From the NCBI RefSeq assembly GCF_018784445.1, contig NZ_WQOH01000036.1, positions 18,743 to 82,742 of the forward strand: a stretch of DNA of 64,000 bases. The letters are read 5' to 3'. Both the position numbers and the translations under genes were made by a program. Shown piece by piece: positions 61,301-64,000 of the stretch. The first letter of the stretch is position 1, and each line of letters starts with the position of its first letter. The stretch is from Gemmiger formicilis. GTDB taxonomy: Bacteria > Bacillota > Clostridia > Oscillospirales > Ruminococcaceae. The notes beneath the pieces were generated by a model. It saw only the letters and a program-made list of their open reading frames with translations. It did no database searches and was not told the origin of the DNA.

Positions 61301-62914
61301 TACCGCACAAAAACGCGCTTTGCTCGTTTTTTCAATCTGCCGGAACTTATGGCAATGTTCAAGGAATGCGCTGACATTCAAACAGCAGATATGCTGAAAC
61401 TGCCTGTCCCTGCCCTTGTGGGCGGCAAGCCGACCAACATCCAGCTAAAGCCCTCTGAAATACAAAAACAGATGGTAGCGGAATTGGGCGAACGGGCCGA
61501 CAAAATCCGCAATAAAATGGTAAAGCCCTATGAGGACAATATGCTGAAGATCACCAACGACGGACGCAAATTGGCGCTGGATCAGCGCTTGATCGACCCC
61601 GACTTGCCCGATGATCCTGACAGCAAGGTCAATATCTGTGTGGGCAAAATTTATGAGATATGGGAGCAGACCATGCCCCAACGCAGTGCGCAGCTTGTTT
61701 TCTGCGATCTGTCCACGCCCAAGGCTGGCGTTTTCAATGTCTACGATGACATGAAAGCAAAGCTGATCGAACGCGGAATCCCCGAAACAGAAATTGCCTT
61801 CATCCATGAAGCAAACACCGATGCCCGCAAGACGGAACTTTTCGGAAAAGTTCGCAGCGGTGCAGTTCGTGTGCTGATGGGCAGCACGGCCAAAATGGGA
61901 GCTGGCACCAATGTGCAACAGCGTCTTGTGGCGCTGCACCATCTGGATGTGCCGTGGCGGCCATCTGATATTGAGCAGCGTGAGGGCAGAATATTACGAC
62001 AGGGCAATGAAAATAAGGAGGTCTATGTTTTCCGTTATGTCACCGAAGGTACATTTGATGCCTACTCGTGGCAGCTTATCGAGAATAAGCAAAAATTCAT
62101 CGGGCAGATCATGACCTCAAAATCTCCTGCTCGCAGCTGCAATGATATGGACGAGGCTGCACTGTCCTATGCCGAGGTAAAAGCATTGGCGGCTGGCAAT
62201 CCGCTTATCAAGGAAAAGATGGACTTGGACGTGCAGTTGACCCGTCTTAAAACACTGAAAGCTGCCCATGACAGCCAACGGTATGAACTGGAGAATAAAA
62301 TTGCCATCGGTTTCCCGGCTGAAATCCGAAAATGCAAAGAACAGATTGAAAATGCCACGGTAGACGCCGCCACCGTAAAGGAACACTCCGTAGTGGATGC
62401 GGACGGCAAAGATGTTTTCTGTATCCAGTTGGAAAAGAAAGTTTACTACGAAAAAGAACCTGCGGGGAAAGCCCTGTTAGGTCTGCTGGGCTTGGCACTG
62501 AATAGCGAAAAGCCCGTACCTATCGGGTATTTCAAGGGTATGGAACTGCAAATCCAACATCTACCTTTTGGCAACGAATACCATGCAAGGTTGGTTGGCT
62601 CTGGTACATATAGCACTCAGCTGGGAGCTGATGTGCTAGGCAATCTGACACGCCTTTCCAATTTGGCAAATGGTATTGAACCGAGCATTGAAAAGACCCG
62701 CAATATGCAAATCCAGTTGGAACAGCAGCTTGCCAGCGCCGAGGAAGAAGTCAAGCGGTCATTTCCACAGGCAACGGAACTGACTGAAAAGAGTAAGCGT
62801 CTTGCGGTGCTGGAGGGACTGCTGAACATGAACGACAAAGACATTGTGACCGATACCGAGCCGGAACAACAGTGTCAGACCGACAATCGACAGCGTGGAC
62901 AGGAGGAACGATAA
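55361..62914 (+). CDS. Giant N6-adenine methylase / SNF2-type helicase fusion
   Basis: The 2517-residue protein has an ArdC/LPD-like N-terminus (about 1-250: FLRTAAIAYNYSFPNQLLIH, WVKRGAHGIAVFD), an Asp/Arg/Ala-rich low-complexity linker (about 269-381) and further accessory domains. A methylase follows with motif I ILEPSMGTGAFLAH (about 1035) and a NVPFGNF motif IV (about 1098). A SNF2-like helicase comes next: VGAGKTYEM (about 1716), SLMVDEAHNFKNL (about 1876), FATGTPISNSMTEL and DIEQREGRILRQGN (about 2206). It may protect or process element DNA. The linker is exactly where a TnpV-like gene overlaps in another frame. GGAG precedes the ATG. Confidence 0.93.
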   Translation: MAKYENIRALAKKQLQAVTESSDCWKAFLRTAAIAYNYSFPNQLLIHEQSPTATAVADIAYWNNNAGRWVKRGAHGIAVFDTRANSSRLRYLFDISDTIPRAEIPEALPWVITDQNWRPVWDKIVADNHADSIQSALLMLSTSCVAQRSAMFTTALGKAIDGSSLQWAKPDEQRQQFLQLITQSCLYMAALRCGVDTARLDLSALESVNQFDTNRIALCLGSACQQAARPLMQQIGSITREIDSVARAEKVRYYGGKQEKTTDDKEVNNGVHDGERLPNPGADAERAADAGNRQVRQPAAEIPAGERADGVRRDDAGGNAVPASGGDGQRSTSANRTDDADADAAEHRPEPADRPDGLDAVDERLAGPSRGTGDAADLQPVTQEPQAESDTTPSAFSVPISDLPPLSDELILGLLAKDSSSRADNAAILEYFNEHPDLAERSAFCKHCYKQIYTYLFVDDHTVGFIRHDMYLELWEGNYLTKTAQVNLTWDAVAAKIADLIEQGRLMVPIKAAPVQQQMEQLTLTPEDSEKAGLPSHEQQAKNIDLAAEAKKWNKPIIDASGKYISEQDITDALCKGGGFEDSKFRIQQYLSAQVLPIEEDQARWLKKEYGIGGGTWIFRDGGHGFLDHMGKNLEITRRTEDGEYRRVLKWKEVAQRLRLLVYNDQYLTDAEKATYQAWAAEQQAARAANDAALAHAKHAIADFCENEGLNEPNFSDLTRVEFAYSTTEDDEHEIQVYANLLRNEIRYEVDGNIVHIDYFQDNHELAAQGIENSAFSDFINTAEAEFEKHHPTTRKVEKSPVTIGSTVYLEDARPFTVEEIGRENIHLRDESFPLVGRAVSHEEFARLLAANPKNAALSAPEVPSRQEQPEETAEPIVGEVIEEPNPFVAQVMADAERLSAEDEPYHREPITYEAPYLDNLPTAPREKFAANIAAIQKLKEIEQRVANGGSPAFEDEQRILAQYTGWGGLSDAFDPNKSAWSNEYSQLKAALSESEYEAARSSTLTAFYTPATVIHPIYRALERFGVKGGKILEPSMGTGAFLAHGHFGSSDAKFYGVELDSITGRISKQLYQKANIQVTGYENALLPDNYFDCVIGNVPFGNFQVNDPQYNRLHFPIHDYFFAKSIDKLRTGGIMAFITSSGTLDKKDDRARKYIAERCDLIGAVRLPNNAFKGSGTKIMTDVIFLQKRDTLRQQDEPWLHLAEDANGITMNRYFVEHPEMICGRMEIVAGPYGPTSTCQPIDPDAVDRFGKPLLETQIDTAMQHLTATLTKAEISIQEESGEDTKYIDADPFVRNFSYTVKDDKIYYREGAVMRECNPNAASAERIRKLVELRDTTRSLIDAQLQDLSDEEIHRLQAQLNRQYNAFRAKHGLINSRSAELSFRDDSSYYLLCSLENVDEKGNFISKSDMFTKRTIRSAQIPDHADTASDALALSIGERAKVDMPYMMHLTGKDEATLAKELAGVIFVEPFRKQEDGSPVYLMADEYLSGNVREKLRIAHVAADQDPAFRINVEALEQVQPKDLTAGEITVRLGVTWIGPEIIKQFADELFQSTYREQKIAVRYNEYLNNWYISNKSQGNDNIRVTNTYGTKRINGYHLLENALNLRATKIYDTIYDENGKEQHKLNGPATEEAQAKQRMIEDAFKDWIFKDRERRESLVALYNEKFNCIRPREYDGSHIQFFGMNPEIALRPHQRNAIAHILYGHNTLLAHVVGAGKTYEMVAAAMEKKRLGLCSKTLVAVPNHLTGQFASEALKLYPNANILVTTQRDFEKTNRKRFCAKIATGNYDIVVIGHSQFEKIPLSDARKAEFIRKQIDELEMQLESMDNSDSRLTVKQLESKKKQLKTKLSNLLDAPKRDDVVTFEELGADSLMVDEAHNFKNLMTVTKMHNIAGISTTESQKASDLFMKCQYLDEITGARGVTFATGTPISNSMTELYTMQRYLQQYTLERNGLANFDSWAATFGETVTAIELAPEGTGYRTKTRFARFFNLPELMAMFKECADIQTADMLKLPVPALVGGKPTNIQLKPSEIQKQMVAELGERADKIRNKMVKPYEDNMLKITNDGRKLALDQRLIDPDLPDDPDSKVNICVGKIYEIWEQTMPQRSAQLVFCDLSTPKAGVFNVYDDMKAKLIERGIPETEIAFIHEANTDARKTELFGKVRSGAVRVLMGSTAKMGAGTNVQQRLVALHHLDVPWRPSDIEQREGRILRQGNENKEVYVFRYVTEGTFDAYSWQLIENKQKFIGQIMTSKSPARSCNDMDEAALSYAEVKALAAGNPLIKEKMDLDVQLTRLKTLKAAHDSQRYELENKIAIGFPAEIRKCKEQIENATVDAATVKEHSVVDADGKDVFCIQLEKKVYYEKEPAGKALLGLLGLALNSEKPVPIGYFKGMELQIQHLPFGNEYHARLVGSGTYSTQLGADVLGNLTRLSNLANGIEPSIEKTRNMQIQLEQQLASAEEEVKRSFPQATELTEKSKRLAVLEGLLNMNDKDIVTDTEPEQQCQTDNRQRGQEER
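56166..56504 (+). CDS. TnpV-like protein encoded in a second frame inside the methylase-helicase gene
   Basis: In the +1 frame relative to the large gene, an ATG at 56166 with AAGGAGGTCAACA directly upstream opens a 112-residue protein: MEYMMVNGYQIPALTLNEPP, then MPEIGKYGSLRRKFLLENAP. LHVEMDN-like HLVEMDNAVHRQIEQTMQTL and DPMGWTQWMNALQAQAEELA follow. The IGKYGxLRRxxLxE...DPMGWxxxMN pattern is that of TnpV proteins found on clostridial mobile elements, whose role is unknown. The protein-like pattern, complete length and strong ribosome binding site favour real expression. In this stretch the large frame encodes only a biased Asp/Arg/Ala-rich linker, so the TnpV frame looks like the ancestral one. 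Confidence 0.7.
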   Translation: MEYMMVNGYQIPALTLNEPPMPEIGKYGSLRRKFLLENAPMVFDEMMLEGTLYPHLVEMDNAVHRQIEQTMQTLMQQSTAPNRQTDPMGWTQWMNALQAQAEELAMQQIYSL

Positions 62915-62983
62915 ATTTTATGATTAAAGGCAGAAAGACCAATCGTATACGCGACCACCCCAAGGATGAAAGGAGTAGTTTTT

Positions 62984-63703
62984 ATGAAAAAATCTATTGT
63001 TGCATTGGGCATAGTATTGGCGCTGTCCGGGTGTGCAGCGGCAGCGGATGAAACTCTTGCGGCTGAACCGGCTGCACTGGTGGAAATCTCACCGGCCACC
63101 GAAGAAACTGCGCGGCCGGTGGAAGCTGCTGCAACCGCCGAACCTGCGCAGACAGCAACCCCTGCGCCGACACCCGAACCGACACAGGCCCCCACGCCCG
63201 CGCCGACAGCAGAGCCTACGGCAGTCCCCACCGCAGAACCCACGCAAGCCCCGGTGGAGGAAACCGTAGCCGCCACTCCGGCACAGGTTAGTATGAGTTA
63301 TGGTGCGGTGCCGTTCAACCTTGCAGCCGGTACGGAGCAATGGTGGAGCATCGACAGTTCCGATTCTGCGTATTGGGCCGTGCAGGAGAACATCAACGCC
63401 ATCCGTGCGGCGGCGGGACTTTCCCCGCTGGCAATGGACGGCGGGCTGAGCGCAGCGGCAGATGCCCGCTGCGAAAGTTTTGTCGCGGGCGGTGCGTTCG
63501 ACCACAGCGGCATGACCACCCGCAGCGAAATCTGCGCAGCCGGTCCTATCGGCTCAGCCAGCAGCGTATGCAGCTATTGGCAGAACAGTCCTGCCCACTA
63601 TGCCAACATCACCAACGCCAGCTTTACGAGCATGGGTGTGGCCTGTTGGTTTTGCTCCACCGCCGAGGGGCAGTATACCTACTGGACTGTCACCTTCAAC
63701 TAA
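62984..63703 (+). CDS. CAP-domain lipoprotein
   Basis: The 239-residue precursor has lipobox ALSGC (Cys17) and a long Pro/Thr/Glu/Ala repeat linker (about 45-110: TPAPTPEPTQAP units). A CAP/SCP-type domain follows with VQENINAIRAAAGLSPLAMD, LSAAADARCESFVAGGAFDH and SYWQNSPAHYANITNASFTS, ending in YWTVTFN. The first-helix pattern, the GAFDH and the NSPAHYANI segments are CAP hallmarks. It is likely a surface protein of the element. GAAAGGAG precedes the ATG. Confidence 0.9.
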   Translation: MKKSIVALGIVLALSGCAAAADETLAAEPAALVEISPATEETARPVEAAATAEPAQTATPAPTPEPTQAPTPAPTAEPTAVPTAEPTQAPVEETVAATPAQVSMSYGAVPFNLAAGTEQWWSIDSSDSAYWAVQENINAIRAAAGLSPLAMDGGLSAAADARCESFVAGGAFDHSGMTTRSEICAAGPIGSASSVCSYWQNSPAHYANITNASFTSMGVACWFCSTAEGQYTYWTVTFN

Positions 63704-63712
63704 AACTCCTAC

Positions 63713-63749
63713 TTGTTTTCATACAGAAATTATGATATAATTTCTGTAT
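63713..63749 (+). promoter_or_regulatory. Promoter and palindromic operator of the toxin-antitoxin pair
   Basis: TTGTTT, a 17-base spacer and TATAAT (63736-63741). ATACAGAAATTAT and its exact reverse complement ATAATTTCTGTAT (63721-63749, 3-base centre) cover the -10 region, as expected of an autoregulated antitoxin. Confidence 0.75.
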
Positions 63750-63767
63750 GAAAGAGAGGTGCTATCT

Positions 63768-63974
63768 ATGCCGAACATTCGTTCCAGCGCAGATCTGAGA
63801 AACAACTACAATGACATTTCCTCTTACTGCCATGCCTACAACGAGCCGGTCTTTATTACCAAAAACGGTAAGGGCGACAAGCTGCAAGAGGGTCTTGCCG
63901 ACGTGGAAGCCGGGAACACGCGCCCCTTTGCCGATGTTATGGCTGATTTGCGCCACCGCAGGGAGCGCAGATGA
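63768..63974 (+). CDS. Phd/YefM-type antitoxin, short form
   Basis: The 68-residue protein starts MPNIRSSADLRNNYNDISSY and has EPVFITKNGKGD, the N-terminal DNA-binding fold of Phd/YefM antitoxins. It then passes directly to KLQEGLADVEAGNTRPFADV, the toxin-neutralising tail. The strand and helix that usually lie between (the part after KNGxGD with an ExY/ETYE-like motif) seem to be missing, so the protein is about 20 residues shorter than usual. GAGAGGTG precedes the ATG. Its stop overlaps the toxin start (ATGA). Confidence 0.82.
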   Translation: MPNIRSSADLRNNYNDISSYCHAYNEPVFITKNGKGDKLQEGLADVEAGNTRPFADVMADLRHRRERR

Positions 63975-64000
63975 AATACAACATTCATGTCACCCAAGCC
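63971..64000 (+). CDS. RelE/ParE-type toxin, first residues only
   Basis: The ATG at 63971 overlaps the antitoxin stop. Ten codons (MKYNIHVTQA) are present before the window ends. The position behind a Phd/YefM antitoxin and the start KYNIHVT are as in RelE/ParE toxins; family assignment rests mainly on context. Confidence 0.6.
   Translation, partial: MKYNIHVTQA

Larger units (their letters stand above)
51704..64000. mobile_element. Part of an integrative/conjugative or plasmid-like element
   Basis: DUF3991/TOPRIM, ParA, ParB, DUF3846-like and YodL-like proteins, a giant methylase-helicase and a toxin-antitoxin pair in one direction form the maintenance region typical of large Firmicute ICEs. 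Relaxase and type IV secretion genes are not in the window and would lie to the right. The left boundary is uncertain. Confidence 0.65.

Overview
The window reads as chromosome of a high-GC Firmicute of the gut Oscillospirales type (Faecalibacterium / Gemmiger / Subdoligranulum-like). This is an inference from GC-rich, densely packed genes with AGGAGG-type ribosome binding sites, a SUF-only Fe-S operon, a short ProRS, ECF sigma factors with DUF4179-like partners, and many palindromic intergenic repeats. No rRNA and no CRISPR array is visible.

Layout. 1-9113 is core genome: ychF (partial), an OmpR-type two-component pair, an ECF sigma/anti-sigma pair, a SpoIID/LytB protein, two unassigned proteins and gap (GAPDH). 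At 9017-9113 and 14860-14956 the last 97 bp of gap occur twice as a perfect direct repeat. They bracket an AT-richer 5.8-kb element with a tyrosine integrase, an SF2 helicase behind a structured leader and an in-frame amber codon, an XRE repressor facing a 36-bp perfect palindrome, three small lipoprotein/membrane proteins and a serine resolvase. The native gap terminator now lies beyond the right repeat.

15041-35433 is core genome again: a DtxR-type regulator, dapF, acpP, proS, a degenerate cation-exchanger-like protein, and a peptidoglycan group (murE, a D-Asp-ligase-like ATP-grasp enzyme, an asnB-type amidotransferase). These are followed by the suf operon (sufC-B-D-S-U), a YbaK deacylase, a LOG protein, three tRNA genes (Asn, Gly, Asn), a PC4/YdbC protein, an HD protein and a flavodoxin. 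35434-39209 holds a sensor-sensor-response regulator operon and a frameshifted receiver-like gene. 39227-47366 holds lipoproteins and a cluster resembling Bacillus ydjGHI (zinc ribbon, SPFH, TPM), a membrane-stress module.

47367-51200 is a scar region: a truncated coding fragment, a BvgS-like hybrid kinase with its own consensus promoter, the C-terminal remnant of a tyrosine integrase, a cluster of TGGCAGACAA sites and half of a tRNA-Leu(CAA) gene. From 51704 to the window end runs part of a large integrative/conjugative or plasmid-like element: a DUF3991/TOPRIM protein, ParA, ParB, two accessory proteins, a 2517-residue methylase-helicase, a CAP-domain lipoprotein and a toxin-antitoxin pair cut by the window end. 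Inside the methylase-helicase gene a second frame encodes a complete TnpV-like protein with its own ribosome binding site, which is the most unusual coding arrangement in the window.
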